Source: Sporanaerobacter acetigenes DSM 13106
GTDB taxonomy: Bacteria; Bacillota; Clostridia; Tissierellales; Sporanaerobacteraceae
DNA length: 64,000 nt
Reading direction: 5' to 3'
Assembly (NCBI RefSeq): GCF_900130025.1
Contig: NZ_FQXR01000008.1
Span: forward strand, 1 to 64,000
The position numbers were made by a program, and so were the translations under genes. The notes under the pieces were generated by a model that ran no database searches, was not told the DNA's origin, and saw only the letters and a program-made list of their open reading frames with translations. Position 1 is the first letter of the stretch; each line of letters begins with the position of its first letter. Below, in pieces: positions 28,707 through 38,033 of the stretch.

Positions 28707-30488
28707 ATGGGTGAAAAGATGGAAAATTTAAGAAGGACTCATATGTGTGGAAATTTAAGAGTGTCTAATATTGGTGAAGAAGTAGTTTTGATGGGCTGGG
28801 TGCAAAAACAGAGAAATTTAGGTTCTCTTATATTTGCAGATTTAAGAGATACAACAGGAATTGCTCAAATAGTATTTGATGATACTTTATCAGAAGAAAT
28901 ATTTAAAAAAGCAGAAAAGATAAGAAGTGAATATGTCATTGCAGTAAAAGGAAAAGTAAGAAAAAGAGAGTCCATAAACAAAGAGATTCCTACAGGAGAA
29001 ATAGAGGTTTTAGCAAGTGAGTTAAAAATATTAGATGAAGCCGAGACACCACCAATTTATATCAAGGATGATGATGATGTTTCTGAATCTATGAGATTAA
29101 AATACAGATATTTAGACTTGAGAAAGCCTTCTATGCAAGAAAATTTGAAGACTAGGCACAAAGTAGCAAAAGTCATAAGAGAATTTCTTGATGAGAACAA
29201 TTTTGTTGAAATAGAAACTCCAATGCTCACTAAACCTACTCCTGAGGGAGCTAGAGATTATTTAGTTCCAAGCAGAGTAAATCCTGGAGAATTCTATGCA
29301 CTTCCACAATCACCACAACTTATGAAACAACTTTTAATGGTGTCTGGAATGGATAGATATTATCAGATAGTAAGATGTTTTAGAGATGAGGACTTGAGAG
29401 CTAATAGACAGCCAGAATTTACTCAAGTAGATATGGAAATGTCTTTTGTAGATGTAGATGATGTAATTGAGTTAAATGAAAGATTGTTATATAAACTTTT
29501 TAAAGAAATAAAAGGTATGGAAATAGAATTGCCAATAAAAAGAATGACATATGATGAGGCAATGGAGAGATTTGGTTCAGATAAGCCAGATTTAAGATTT
29601 GGATTTGAACTTGTAAACATAAGTGATATAGTAGCAAATTCAAGTTTTAAAGTTTTTAGTGAAACTATTTCAAATAATGGAGAAGTCAGAGGAATAAATA
29701 TAAATGGCTATGGAGATAAATTTTCAAGAAAAGATATTTCAAAACTAGAAGAGTATGTAAAAACTTTTGGAGCTAAAGGCCTAGCTTGGATAAAGATAAC
29801 AAATGAAGGAATTACCTCTCCTATAGCTAAATTTTTGGGGGAAGAAGAATTAAGTGAAATAATTAAAAAGATAAATGGAAAAGAAAATGATTTGCTATTG
29901 TTTGTTGCAGATAAACCTAGCGTAGTATTTGATAGTCTTGGAAATTTGAGAATTGAAGTCGCAAAAAAACTTGATATAATAGATAAAAATGACTTAAAAC
30001 TTCTATGGATAACAGAATTTCCATTGTTTGAATATGATGAAGAAGAAGGAAGATATGTGGCTAAACACCATCCTTTTACCCATCCAATGGATGAAGATAT
30101 TGAACTATTAGAGACAGAACCTGAAAAAGTAAGAGCTAAAGCTTATGATATAGTTATCAATGGGGATGAAATGGGTGGAGGAAGTATAAGAATTAATAAT
30201 AGAGAATTGCAAGAGAGAATGTTTAAAGCACTAGGATTCACTATGGAAGAAGCTTGGGATAAATTTGGGTTTTTACTTGAAGCTTTTAAATATGGAACAC
30301 CTCCTCATGGCGGATTGGCATATGGTTTTGATAGGCTAATCATGTTATTGACAAATAATGACAATATCAGAGATGTAATAGCATTTCCTAAAACTCAAAG
30401 TGCAACATGTCTTTTAACTAATGCACCAACAGCTGTGAGTCCTGAACAACTTAAAGAAGTTCATGTGAAGTTGGATATGAAAGAATAA
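28707..30488 (+). CDS. aspS: Aspartate--tRNA ligase
   Basis: AspRS charges tRNA-Asp. The 593-residue bacterial-type enzyme has the N-terminal OB anticodon-binding domain (1-105), class II motif 2 (MDRYYQIVRCFRDEDLRANR), the bacterial GAD insertion (about 290-410) and motif 3 (GLAYGFDRLIMLL). At the site where non-discriminating enzymes have His (position 31 in the Pseudomonas enzyme), this one has Leu38 in NLGSLIF, as in E. coli. This suggests it charges only tRNA-Asp. It is controlled by the GAC T-box. hisS, usual upstream neighbour, is absent. Confidence 0.97.
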   Translation: MGEKMENLRRTHMCGNLRVSNIGEEVVLMGWVQKQRNLGSLIFADLRDTTGIAQIVFDDTLSEEIFKKAEKIRSEYVIAVKGKVRKRESINKEIPTGEIEVLASELKILDEAETPPIYIKDDDDVSESMRLKYRYLDLRKPSMQENLKTRHKVAKVIREFLDENNFVEIETPMLTKPTPEGARDYLVPSRVNPGEFYALPQSPQLMKQLLMVSGMDRYYQIVRCFRDEDLRANRQPEFTQVDMEMSFVDVDDVIELNERLLYKLFKEIKGMEIELPIKRMTYDEAMERFGSDKPDLRFGFELVNISDIVANSSFKVFSETISNNGEVRGININGYGDKFSRKDISKLEEYVKTFGAKGLAWIKITNEGITSPIAKFLGEEELSEIIKKINGKENDLLLFVADKPSVVFDSLGNLRIEVAKKLDIIDKNDLKLLWITEFPLFEYDEEEGRYVAKHHPFTHPMDEDIELLETEPEKVRAKAYDIVINGDEMGGGSIRINNRELQERMFKALGFTMEEAWDKFGFLLEAFKYGTPPHGGLAYGFDRLIMLLTNNDNIRDVIAFPKTQSATCLLTNAPTAVSPEQLKEVHVKLDMKE

Positions 30489-30492
30489 ATGC

Positions 30493-30511
30493 CAGGGCTT
30501 CTTGCCCTGGA
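30493..30511 (+). other. Intergenic hairpin without T-run
   Basis: CCAGGGC (30493-30499) pairs perfectly with GCCCTGG (30505-30511) around TTCTT, just after the aspS stop. No T-run follows, so read-through into tcdA is expected; the stem may stabilise the upstream mRNA end. Confidence 0.6.
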
Positions 30512-30538
30512 TATTACTAATTTGAAGGTGATACACAA

Positions 30539-31276
30539 ATGGATAATCCTTTTATGAGAACAGAATTATTGTTAGGTAGTAAAGCTATGAGTAAACTAAG
30601 AGAATCAAGGGTATGTATATTTGGTATAGGAGGAGTAGGTTCTTTTGCTGCTGAAGCACTAGTACGTTCAGGAATTGGAAGTATTGTTTTAGTTGATTAT
30701 GATACAATAGATATTACCAATATAAATAGACAAATTCATGCAAATTTTAATACAATAGGAAGAACTAAGGTAGAGGTTATGAAGGAAAGAATATTAGACA
30801 TAAATCCTTCAATAGACATAGAAATTTATAATGTACGATTGGAAAAATCCAACATAGACGAACTAGTATCTGAAAGGTATGATTATGTAGTGGATGCTAT
30901 AGATACAGTATCTTCAAAATTGGATTTAATAGAGAAATGTAAAAATTTAAGTATACCAATTATAAGCTGTATGGGTGCTGGGAATAAATTGAACCCTACT
31001 AGTTTTAAAGTAGGAGATATTTATAGCACTAGTGTATGTCCTTTGGCTAAAGTAATGAGATATGAACTTAGAAAAAGAGGGATAGGAGATTTAAAGGTAG
31101 TTTGGTCAGATGAAAAACCTATTAAAACCAATATAGAGGAAAAGGATCGTAGGAAATCAAGTCCAGGGAGTGTTTCATTTGTCCCATCTGTAGCAGGTCT
31201 TATTATTGCTTCAGAAGTAGTTAAAGATTTAATTGATAAGGAGGTTAATGATGGAACAAGTAGGTTTGGTTACTAA
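30539..31276 (+). CDS. tcdA: tRNA threonylcarbamoyladenosine dehydratase TcdA
   Basis: TcdA is a ThiF/E1-like enzyme that cyclises t6A37 of tRNA to ct6A with ATP. The 245 residues show the nucleotide loop GIGGVGSFAAEALVRSG near 31-47, VDYDTIDITNINRQIHA, DAIDTVSSK, CMGAGNKLNP and the late SVSFVPSVAGLI. Its neighbour aspS matches the aspS-yrvM order of Bacillus. The 3' end overlaps the next gene by 26 bases. Confidence 0.93.
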   Translation: MDNPFMRTELLLGSKAMSKLRESRVCIFGIGGVGSFAAEALVRSGIGSIVLVDYDTIDITNINRQIHANFNTIGRTKVEVMKERILDINPSIDIEIYNVRLEKSNIDELVSERYDYVVDAIDTVSSKLDLIEKCKNLSIPIISCMGAGNKLNPTSFKVGDIYSTSVCPLAKVMRYELRKRGIGDLKVVWSDEKPIKTNIEEKDRRKSSPGSVSFVPSVAGLIIASEVVKDLIDKEVNDGTSRFGY

Positions 31277-31673
31277 AATTGACGGCAATATGGCTCAAGT
31301 AGAAGTAAAAAGAATGTCAGCCTGTGGTCATAATTGTGAGAATTGTTCAGGTTCATGTAATTCTCCTAGTGTTAAAGTTTATATACCTAATACTTTGAAT
31401 GTTAAAGAAGGAGATTATGTAGAGATAAAAACGAAAACAAAAAGTGTGCTAAAGTACACAATTTTAATATATATGATTCCGTTTGTTATGTTGATTTTGG
31501 GGATAGTTCTAGGTATGTACGTTTTTAAATCTATAGGAATAAAAAGTTATGAAAATTTCAGCTTTTTATTGGGGCTTATTTTTCTGACTATTGCGTATAT
31601 AATATTAAAAAGAATTGATAAAAAGGTTGAGAAAGATGGAGAACTCGCTTTTGAAATGACAAGAAAAATATAA
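31251..31673 (+). CDS. RseC/SoxR-reducing-system family membrane protein
   Basis: This 140-residue protein has the RseC layout. The N-terminal domain carries a Cys cluster (SACGHNCENCSGSC) that could hold an iron-sulfur cluster, and two membrane helices follow (about 70-92 and 100-120). In E. coli, RseC helps the Rsx/Rnf electron-transfer complex reduce SoxR. Many anaerobes have Rnf complexes, so a link to Rnf is plausible but not shown here. ATG 31251 is favoured by AAGGAGG at 31238-31244, although ATG 31248 is possible. The gene overlaps tcdA by 26 bases. Confidence 0.85.
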   Translation: MEQVGLVTKIDGNMAQVEVKRMSACGHNCENCSGSCNSPSVKVYIPNTLNVKEGDYVEIKTKTKSVLKYTILIYMIPFVMLILGIVLGMYVFKSIGIKSYENFSFLLGLIFLTIAYIILKRIDKKVEKDGELAFEMTRKI

Positions 31674-31690
31674 ATTTAGGAGGTATAGAT

Positions 31691-31963
31691 TTGAATAAGG
31701 AAGTTGATGATAAAGTTGCAATAATGAATCGGCTGAAAAGAATAGAAGGACAAGTAAAAGGAATACAAAAAATGGTGGAAGAAGGCAAGTGTTGCAATGA
31801 CATACTTATTCAAATTGCTGCTGCTAGAGCAGCACTAAATAAGGTTGGAGGTATAATATTAGAAGATTATATGAAAGATTGCATTAAGATTTCTCTAATT
31901 GAGGAAACAGATGAAAAAGTCTTAGATGAACTAGTTGATACCATAATAAAATACACAAAATAG
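31691..31963 (+). CDS. CsoR/FrmR-family metal- or thiol-responsive repressor, copper ligand His replaced
   Basis: This 90-residue all-helical repressor (NRLKRIEGQVKGIQKMVEEG is the family core) is in the CsoR/RcnR/FrmR/CstR group. By alignment with known CsoR proteins, the Cys-His-Cys copper site becomes Cys35, Tyr60 and Cys64. The missing His argues against copper sensing. The two remaining Cys resemble the persulfide-sensing CstR arrangement. An extra Cys34 is adjacent to Cys35. It is co-transcribed with the RseC-like gene (17 bases apart). The operator cannot be seen. TTG 31691 follows TTAGGAGG. Confidence 0.88.
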   Translation: MNKEVDDKVAIMNRLKRIEGQVKGIQKMVEEGKCCNDILIQIAAARAALNKVGGIILEDYMKDCIKISLIEETDEKVLDELVDTIIKYTK

Positions 31964-31964
31964 A

Positions 31965-32402
31965 TTAAGACTTATTCTTTACTCTTTTAATGGATTTACT
32001 TAAGCTAGATGATATGATAATTCCCATAGCAATAGCTACAGCCATAAATATAGTTTCGGTTCCTATATTGGCTGCATCATTAAATCTTTTTTCCGTTATA
32101 GCTAGCATAGTATAATACATTCCGGAGCCTGGAACTAAAGGAACAATGCCAGGTATTATAAAAACTGTGGCTGGTTTTTTTGAGTTCCTGGCTAACATTT
32201 CTCCAAGAATTCCAACTGTAAGTGCACCGCAAAAAACGCCCAAAATGTTAGAAGAAAAAATATTGGCTATTTGAATATAAATAACCCATCCTATGGCACC
32301 TGCTATTCCAGATTTCAGTATTGAATTTTTTGGAATACTAAAAAATATAGCAAATCCTATTGTACATATAAATGAAAAAAAGAATTGTTTTATAAAATCC
32401 AA
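31965..32402 (-). CDS. Threonine/serine exporter small subunit (ThrE C-terminal half, DUF3815)
   Basis: This 145-residue membrane protein has about five helices and corresponds to the C-terminal half of the ThrE exporter (IPGIVPLVPGSGMYYTMLA, GTETIFMAVAIAMGI are typical). ThrE exports threonine and serine in Corynebacterium. Its gene directly abuts the larger subunit on the minus strand, and the two make a split ThrE. It ends tail to tail with the CsoR-family gene, with no terminator in between. Confidence 0.9.
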   Translation of the reverse strand: MDFIKQFFFSFICTIGFAIFFSIPKNSILKSGIAGAIGWVIYIQIANIFSSNILGVFCGALTVGILGEMLARNSKKPATVFIIPGIVPLVPGSGMYYTMLAITEKRFNDAANIGTETIFMAVAIAMGIIISSSLSKSIKRVKNKS

Positions 32403-33191
32403 TTAAATCACTCCTTTAAAATATATTTTCAATACTAAACCTACCCCAAAAGCAATGGAAAGAGCTATAACTATGGCTTCCATACCTCGAGAAAGGCCAG
32501 ATATAAAGTCTCCACTTATAGTGTCTCTGATTGCGTTAGTTATAGCTACTCCTGGTACTAAGGGCATTATTGCACCGATTATAATTTTATCAGCATTTTC
32601 TCCCAGACCTATTTTTACAAGTAATATAGATAATGCTGAAGCAATGGCTGCACCGCAGAAATTACTTATAAAGAATGTTATATTGAATTTACACAGTTTA
32701 GTAGTAAATATTAAGACAAATATAGTAACTATAAAGCTTGCTATAAAATCTAAAAAACTTGCCCCAAATAAGAGAGAAAAAAAACCTGCAGCGAGACTTC
32801 CCCATAATATTTTTATTGTACTTTCATATTCAGTAATTTTGTTAATTTTTTTTAATTCATTTATACCTTCCTTTATAGACATATCTGATTCTGCAAATTT
32901 TCTTGAAAAATTATTTATCATATCTATTTTGTTTAAGTCAATTTTAATAGCTTTTATTCTCTGAACACATGTCATAATTTCATTTCCATATTCTAGAGAT
33001 ACAAAAATACCTGTTGGAGTTACAAAAGATTCTACATATTTTGTCTTTTCCCTAGATTTACATATTCTATTTACGGTGTCTTCAACTCTATAAGTTTCTG
33101 CTCCGTTTTTTAACATGATACTGCCTGCTAAGATTGCAAGAGCTAAAAGTTCTTTTGTTTCTTTTTTTTCGTTTTCTAAACTATATACCAT
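32403..33191 (-). CDS. Threonine/serine exporter large subunit (ThrE N-terminal half, DUF1212)
   Basis: This 262-residue protein is the N-terminal half of ThrE. An initial soluble part with family residues (GAETYRVEDTVNRIC, VTPTGIFVSL) is followed by about five helices (IIGAIMPLVPGVAITNAIRD is typical). It probably forms a complex with the downstream small subunit. Its RBS AGGGGTG reads leftward just beyond 33191. The regulator, if any, is not visible; the adjacent CsoR-family gene is convergent. Confidence 0.9.
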   Translation of the reverse strand: MVYSLENEKKETKELLALAILAGSIMLKNGAETYRVEDTVNRICKSREKTKYVESFVTPTGIFVSLEYGNEIMTCVQRIKAIKIDLNKIDMINNFSRKFAESDMSIKEGINELKKINKITEYESTIKILWGSLAAGFFSLLFGASFLDFIASFIVTIFVLIFTTKLCKFNITFFISNFCGAAIASALSILLVKIGLGENADKIIIGAIMPLVPGVAITNAIRDTISGDFISGLSRGMEAIVIALSIAFGVGLVLKIYFKGVI

Positions 33192-33222
33192 TTTTTCACC
33201 CCTATTATTAAAACAATTTAAC

Positions 33223-33251
33223 TTGTAAAAATATTATGAAATTTATATAAT
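33223..33251 (+). promoter_or_regulatory. SigA-type promoter of glyA
   Basis: TTGTAA at 33223-33228 and TATAAT at 33246-33251 are 17 bases apart. The leader of about 100 bases has no obvious riboswitch. Confidence 0.7.
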
Positions 33252-33354
33252 ATAATAGGAAAACAAATAATATTTAAATCTAAGTCTATTATATTATTAA
33301 ATGGCAGTAAAAGAAATACATAAGAAATAAATACAATAAGAAGGGAGATAAAAT

Positions 33355-34587
33355 ATGGATTTTACAAATTTAAGAAAATATGATCCAGAGGTTATGAAAA
33401 TTGTTGAATTAGAAACAAATAGGCAAAGAAATAAAATTGAGCTTATTGCTTCAGAAAATTTTGTTTCTCCTCAAGTAATGGAGGCTATGGGTAGTCAACT
33501 TACAAACAAATATGCTGAAGGTTATCCAGCTAAAAGATATTATGGTGGTTGTGAATATGTAGATATGGTAGAAGATTTAGCTAGAGAAAGATTAAAAAAA
33601 TTGTTTGGAGCAGATCATGCAAACGTTCAACCTCATTCTGGTTCCAATGCTAACTTAGGAGTTTACTTTGCAGTTCTTGAACCAGGAGATAAAGTTCTTG
33701 GAATGAATCTTTCACAAGGTGGACATTTAACTCATGGTAGTCCTGTGAATATTTCTGGTACTTATTTTAACTTTGTTGCATATGGAGTAGATAAAGAAAC
33801 TGAAACGATAGATTATGATGAAGTAATGGAAATAGCAAAAAGAGAAAAACCTAAATTGATTGTAGCAGGAGCAAGTGCTTATCCAAGAATTATTGACTTT
33901 GCAAAATTCAGAGAAATTGCTGATGAAGTAGGGGCATATCTTATGGTTGATATGGCTCATATAGCAGGACTAGTTGCAGCAGGACTTCATCCAAGTCCAG
34001 TTCCTTATGCAGATTTTGTGACAACTACAACTCACAAGACTTTAAGAGGACCTAGAGGTGGAGCTATACTTTGTAAAGAAGAATATGCAAAGAAAATAGA
34101 CAAGGCAATATTCCCTGGAATTCAAGGGGGACCACTTATGCATGTTATCGCTGCTAAAGCCGTTAGTTTTGGAGAAGCTTTGACTGATGAATTTAAAGAA
34201 TATCAAAAACAAATTTTAAAGAACTCAAAAGCATTGTCAGAAGCATTGCTAGAAAAAGATTTTAGATTGGTTTCTGGAGGTACTGATAATCATCTAATAC
34301 TTTTAGATGTTAGAAACAAAGGTTTAACAGGTAAAAAAGCCGAAGCATTGCTAGATGAAATTGGAGTTACAACTAATAAAAATACTATTCCATTTGATCC
34401 AGAAAGTCCTTTTGTTACAAGTGGATTGAGAATAGGTACTCCAGCAGTTACAACTAGAGGAATGAAAGAAGAAGACATGAAAGAAATAGCGGAAATAATA
34501 AGTCTTGCATTAGATGAAGAAAATAACAGAGATGATATAAGGAATAAAGTTAAAATTTTATGTGACAAATATCCATTGTATGAATAG
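33355..34587 (+). CDS. glyA: Serine hydroxymethyltransferase
   Basis: GlyA interconverts serine and glycine, feeding one-carbon units to tetrahydrofolate. The 410-residue length is standard. Visible features are [22 protein letters not shown], the metabolite-binding [13 protein letters not shown], and the PLP lysine in [14 protein letters not shown] near residue 227. It is a single-gene unit between a promoter and a strong terminator. Confidence 0.98.
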   Translation: MDFTNLRKYDPEVMKIVELETNRQRNKIELIASENFVSPQVMEAMGSQLTNKYAEGYPAKRYYGGCEYVDMVEDLARERLKKLFGADHANVQPHSGSNANLGVYFAVLEPGDKVLGMNLSQGGHLTHGSPVNISGTYFNFVAYGVDKETETIDYDEVMEIAKREKPKLIVAGASAYPRIIDFAKFREIADEVGAYLMVDMAHIAGLVAAGLHPSPVPYADFVTTTTHKTLRGPRGGAILCKEEYAKKIDKAIFPGIQGGPLMHVIAAKAVSFGEALTDEFKEYQKQILKNSKALSEALLEKDFRLVSGGTDNHLILLDVRNKGLTGKKAEALLDEIGVTTNKNTIPFDPESPFVTSGLRIGTPAVTTRGMKEEDMKEIAEIISLALDEENNRDDIRNKVKILCDKYPLYE

Positions 34588-34591
34588 ATAA

Positions 34592-34633
34592 TTTAAAATA
34601 CCTACAGCGAAAGCTGTAGGTATTTTAAATTTT
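34592..34633 (+). terminator. Intrinsic terminator of glyA
   Basis: A long perfect stem (34592-34608 with 34613-34629) closed by GAAA is followed by a T-rich tract. It is symmetric, so it could also act on the minus strand. Confidence 0.92.
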
Positions 34634-34744
34634 AGCATATTCAAATTTAAATAAGGAAATATTATTTAAGTACAGTATCTATTTACATAAAGCTATTACT
34701 ATAATAGAATATACATAAGTAAAAAAGAATGAAAGGAATATATT

Positions 34745-36082
34745 ATGGAACTAAAATCACTAGATAATGATATAAATATTATTGAAAAAGTAGAAAAAGG
34801 CAGTATTGCCGAAGAACTTGGAATTGAACCTGGAGATATTCTCGTTTCAATTAATGATAATAAGGTTTTGGATATTATTGATTATAAATATTTAATATCT
34901 GATAATTATGTAGTTGTTACTATTCAAAAAAAGAATAATGAGGTATGGGATTTTGAAATAGAAAAAGACTATGATGAAGATTTAGGAATATATTTTACAA
35001 ATCCGCTTATTGATAAGGCTAAAAGCTGTAGAAATAAGTGCATGTTTTGTTTTATTGATCAATTACCTAAAGGAATGAGAGAAACATTATATTTTAAAGA
35101 TGATGATTCAAGACTTTCATTTCTTCAAGGAAATTTTATTACTTTAACTAATTTAAGGGATGATGAAATACAAAGAATTATAGATTATAGATTGAGTCCA
35201 ATAAATGTTTCTGTTCATACCACTAATCCTGAATTGAGAATAAAAATGCTTAATAATAAAAATGCTGGGAAAATATATAATATTTTAAAAAAATTTAGCC
35301 AAGCTAAAATTGAGGTTCACTGCCAAATAGTTCTAGTTCCAGGAGTAAATGATGGAGCAGAGCTTGATAGAACGCTAGGAGATTTATCTAAACTTTATCC
35401 AAGTGTGAATAGTGTGGCGGTGGTACCAGTAGGTATTACGAAATACAGGGAAGACCTTCCTAAACTTGAACCTTTTAATGAAGTGTCTTCTCTTGAATTT
35501 TTAAAGTATATAAGAAATAAGCAGGAAGAATATTTAAAAAAGCTAGGTACCAGATTTGTTTTTCCGTCTGACGAATTTTATGCAATGACCAATATTGCTC
35601 CTCCATCTTATGGGGAATATGAGAAGTTTCTTCAATTGGAAAATGGCGTAGGACTTATGACACTTTTTTCATATGAAGTAGATAGAGAAATAGAAAAATT
35701 AAAAGATGATATAAGTTTAAAAAAGAAATATATTGTTGCAACAGGAACATTAGCTTATGAGTTTGTCAAATCTATTTGTGATAAAGTCATGAATAATATA
35801 AGAGAATTAGAAATAAAAGTTGTTCCAATAAAAAATGATTTTTTTGGAACAACCATTACTGTTTCAGGCCTTATAACAGGACAAGACTTGATTAACCAAT
35901 TAAAAGAATATAAAGATTTTGATGCTTTAATAATACCTAATTCAATGCTTAGGAGTGGAGAAAAAGTTTTTTTAGATGATTTGACAATTGAAGATATTGA
36001 AAAAGAGTTAAATATTAAAGTTATTCCATCGAAAGTTAAAGGTAAAGATTTTATAAATATATTTACAAAGGATATGAGGTGA
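34745..36082 (+). CDS. PDZ - radical SAM - DUF512 protein
   Basis: This 445-residue protein begins with a PDZ-like domain ([20 protein letters not shown], residues 15-40). A radical-SAM-like cluster motif CRNKCMFC is near 96-103, followed by [10 protein letters not shown]. The last part is DUF512 ([45 protein letters not shown]). It occurs almost always just upstream of der, as here (4-base gap). Its reaction is unknown; a role linked to ribosome assembly or tRNA/protein modification has only been inferred from that conserved neighbourhood. Confidence 0.92.
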   Translation: MELKSLDNDINIIEKVEKGSIAEELGIEPGDILVSINDNKVLDIIDYKYLISDNYVVVTIQKKNNEVWDFEIEKDYDEDLGIYFTNPLIDKAKSCRNKCMFCFIDQLPKGMRETLYFKDDDSRLSFLQGNFITLTNLRDDEIQRIIDYRLSPINVSVHTTNPELRIKMLNNKNAGKIYNILKKFSQAKIEVHCQIVLVPGVNDGAELDRTLGDLSKLYPSVNSVAVVPVGITKYREDLPKLEPFNEVSSLEFLKYIRNKQEEYLKKLGTRFVFPSDEFYAMTNIAPPSYGEYEKFLQLENGVGLMTLFSYEVDREIEKLKDDISLKKKYIVATGTLAYEFVKSICDKVMNNIRELEIKVVPIKNDFFGTTITVSGLITGQDLINQLKEYKDFDALIIPNSMLRSGEKVFLDDLTIEDIEKELNIKVIPSKVKGKDFINIFTKDMR

Positions 36083-36086
36083 TATT

Positions 36087-37400
36087 ATGAGACCAATTGT
36101 ATGTATAGTTGGAAGACCAAATGTAGGAAAATCTACTCTTTTTAATAGAATTGTAGGTAGAAGAATTGCAATTACAGAAAATAAGCCTGGGGTTACTAGA
36201 GATAGAATTTATGCAGAGGCCGAATGGTTGAATAAATACTTTATTCTAATAGATACAGGAGGTATTGAACCATATAGTGATGATACTATATTATCTCAAA
36301 TTAGAAGACAGGCAGAAGTAGCTATAGGTACAGCAGATGTGATACTTTTTGTTGTAGATGGGTTAGACGGTATAACTGCTTCTGATAGAGAAATAGCAAA
36401 TATGCTCAGAAAATCCGGGAAAAAAGTTATATTAGTTTGTAATAAAATAGATACACCAAAAACACCCCATGAGATATATGAATTTTATGAATTGGGTCTA
36501 GGAGATCCTATAGTAGTATCTGCAGGACAAAGTTTAGGATTAGGGGATTTATTAGATGAAGTAGTAGAAAATTTTCCCGAAGACAAAGATACTGAATATG
36601 ATGAAGATGTAATTAAAGTTGCTGTAATTGGGAAACCAAATGCTGGAAAATCATCTCTTATAAATTGTATATTGGGAGAAGAAAGGGTTATTGTAAGTGA
36701 TATACCTGGTACAACAAGAGATGCGATAGATACTTATTTTGAGTATCAAGATGACAAATATGTGTTTATTGATACAGCAGGAATTAGGAGAAAAAGAAAT
36801 ATTGATGAAAATATTGAAAAGTATAGTGTCATAAGATCATTAACCGCCATAGATAGATCAGATGTATGTATATTGATAATCGATGCAACACAAGGAGTTA
36901 CAGAACAAGATGCTAAAATTGCTGGTCATGCTTATGAAAGAGGAAAGGCTCTTATAATTGCCATAAATAAATGGGATTTAATAGATAAATCAGATAAGAC
37001 ATATTTAGAATTTGAAAAAGAAGTCAGAAACGTTTTATCTTTTGTTACCTATGCACCTATAGTTTTAATATCTGCGAAAACTGGCAAAAGGGTAAATAAA
37101 GTTTTTGCACTGATAAAAGAAGTATACAGTAGCTATACTAAAAGGATTAGCACGGGTATATTCAATGATATTTTAAATGAGGCAGTTATTTTAAACCAGC
37201 CACCAACAGATAAAGGAAGACGATTAAAAATATATTATGGAACACAAGTAGGTATTAAACCACCAAAGTTTGTCATATTTATTAATGATAGGGAACTTTC
37301 ACATTTTTCTTATGAAAGATATTTAGAAAATCAAATCCGTCAGAATTTTGGATTTGAAGGAACTCCAATCCAGCTTGAATTTAAAGAAAAGGGGGATTAA
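36087..37400 (+). CDS. der: Ribosome biogenesis GTPase Der (EngA)
   Basis: Der has two tandem GTPase domains and a KH-like domain and is needed for 50S assembly. In 437 residues, the first P-loop is GRPNVGKST near 8-16 with DTGG and NKID, and the second is GKPNAGKSS near 185 with DTAG and NKWD. A C-terminal KH-like domain follows ([22 protein letters not shown]). The gene is tightly coupled to the DUF512 gene before it and plsY after it. Confidence 0.98.
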   Translation: MRPIVCIVGRPNVGKSTLFNRIVGRRIAITENKPGVTRDRIYAEAEWLNKYFILIDTGGIEPYSDDTILSQIRRQAEVAIGTADVILFVVDGLDGITASDREIANMLRKSGKKVILVCNKIDTPKTPHEIYEFYELGLGDPIVVSAGQSLGLGDLLDEVVENFPEDKDTEYDEDVIKVAVIGKPNAGKSSLINCILGEERVIVSDIPGTTRDAIDTYFEYQDDKYVFIDTAGIRRKRNIDENIEKYSVIRSLTAIDRSDVCILIIDATQGVTEQDAKIAGHAYERGKALIIAINKWDLIDKSDKTYLEFEKEVRNVLSFVTYAPIVLISAKTGKRVNKVFALIKEVYSSYTKRISTGIFNDILNEAVILNQPPTDKGRRLKIYYGTQVGIKPPKFVIFINDRELSHFSYERYLENQIRQNFGFEGTPIQLEFKEKGD

Positions 37401-37401
37401 T

Positions 37402-38001
37402 TTGAACAAAGTTATACTTATAGCTATTATTTCTTATTTGATCGGAAACTTTTCCTCTGCATATATTTTGGGAAAAGTATGTAAGAGCAAAGATATAAGA
37501 AAGTATGGAAGTGGAAATGCTGGTGCAACAAATGCGTTAAGGGTTTTTGGGGTCAAAATAGGCCTTATATCATTTATTTTAGATATTTTAAAAGGAATCA
37601 TTGCTGTAAACATAGGAAATTATTTTATGGGTTACAATGGAGCATTAATTGCAGGAGTATTTGTAGTTATAGGTCATGATTGGCCAGTATTCCTAAAATT
37701 TAAAGGTGGCAAAGGCATTGCAACCTCACTTGGTGTTATGTTATATCTACATTTACCTACAGCTATTATTTGTATAGCCATAGGATTTACTATTATTGCC
37801 ATAACAAGATATGTGTCTTTGGGATCAATAGTAGCAACTTGTTTAGTACCAATTTTGGGAAGTGTTTTAAAAAAACCTTTTGACTTGAATTTTTTCATTT
37901 GTACAATTATATTAGCGTCAATGGCCATATTTAGGCATAGAAGTAATATAAAGAGACTTAAAAATGGAGAGGAGTCAAAATTAGGTCAGGAAGTAAATTA
38001 A
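37402..38001 (+). CDS. plsY: Glycerol-3-phosphate acyltransferase PlsY
   Basis: PlsY transfers acyl groups from acyl-phosphate to glycerol-3-phosphate at the membrane. The 199 residues form five helices with the three family motifs: GSGNAGATNALR, GHDWPVFLKFKGGKGIATSLG and the C-terminal AIFRHRSNIKRLKNGEESKLG. TTG 37402 follows AAGGGGGA one base after the der stop. gpsA downstream supplies its substrate. Confidence 0.96.
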   Translation: MNKVILIAIISYLIGNFSSAYILGKVCKSKDIRKYGSGNAGATNALRVFGVKIGLISFILDILKGIIAVNIGNYFMGYNGALIAGVFVVIGHDWPVFLKFKGGKGIATSLGVMLYLHLPTAIICIAIGFTIIAITRYVSLGSIVATCLVPILGSVLKKPFDLNFFICTIILASMAIFRHRSNIKRLKNGEESKLGQEVN

Positions 38002-38033
38002 ACTAATGAATAAACATAGGGGGCTTGACTTAC

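Noticed and set aside
32455-32964. 169-codon plus-strand ORF
   Set aside because: It is the shadow of the ThrE large subunit on the minus strand, which has a family match and an RBS.
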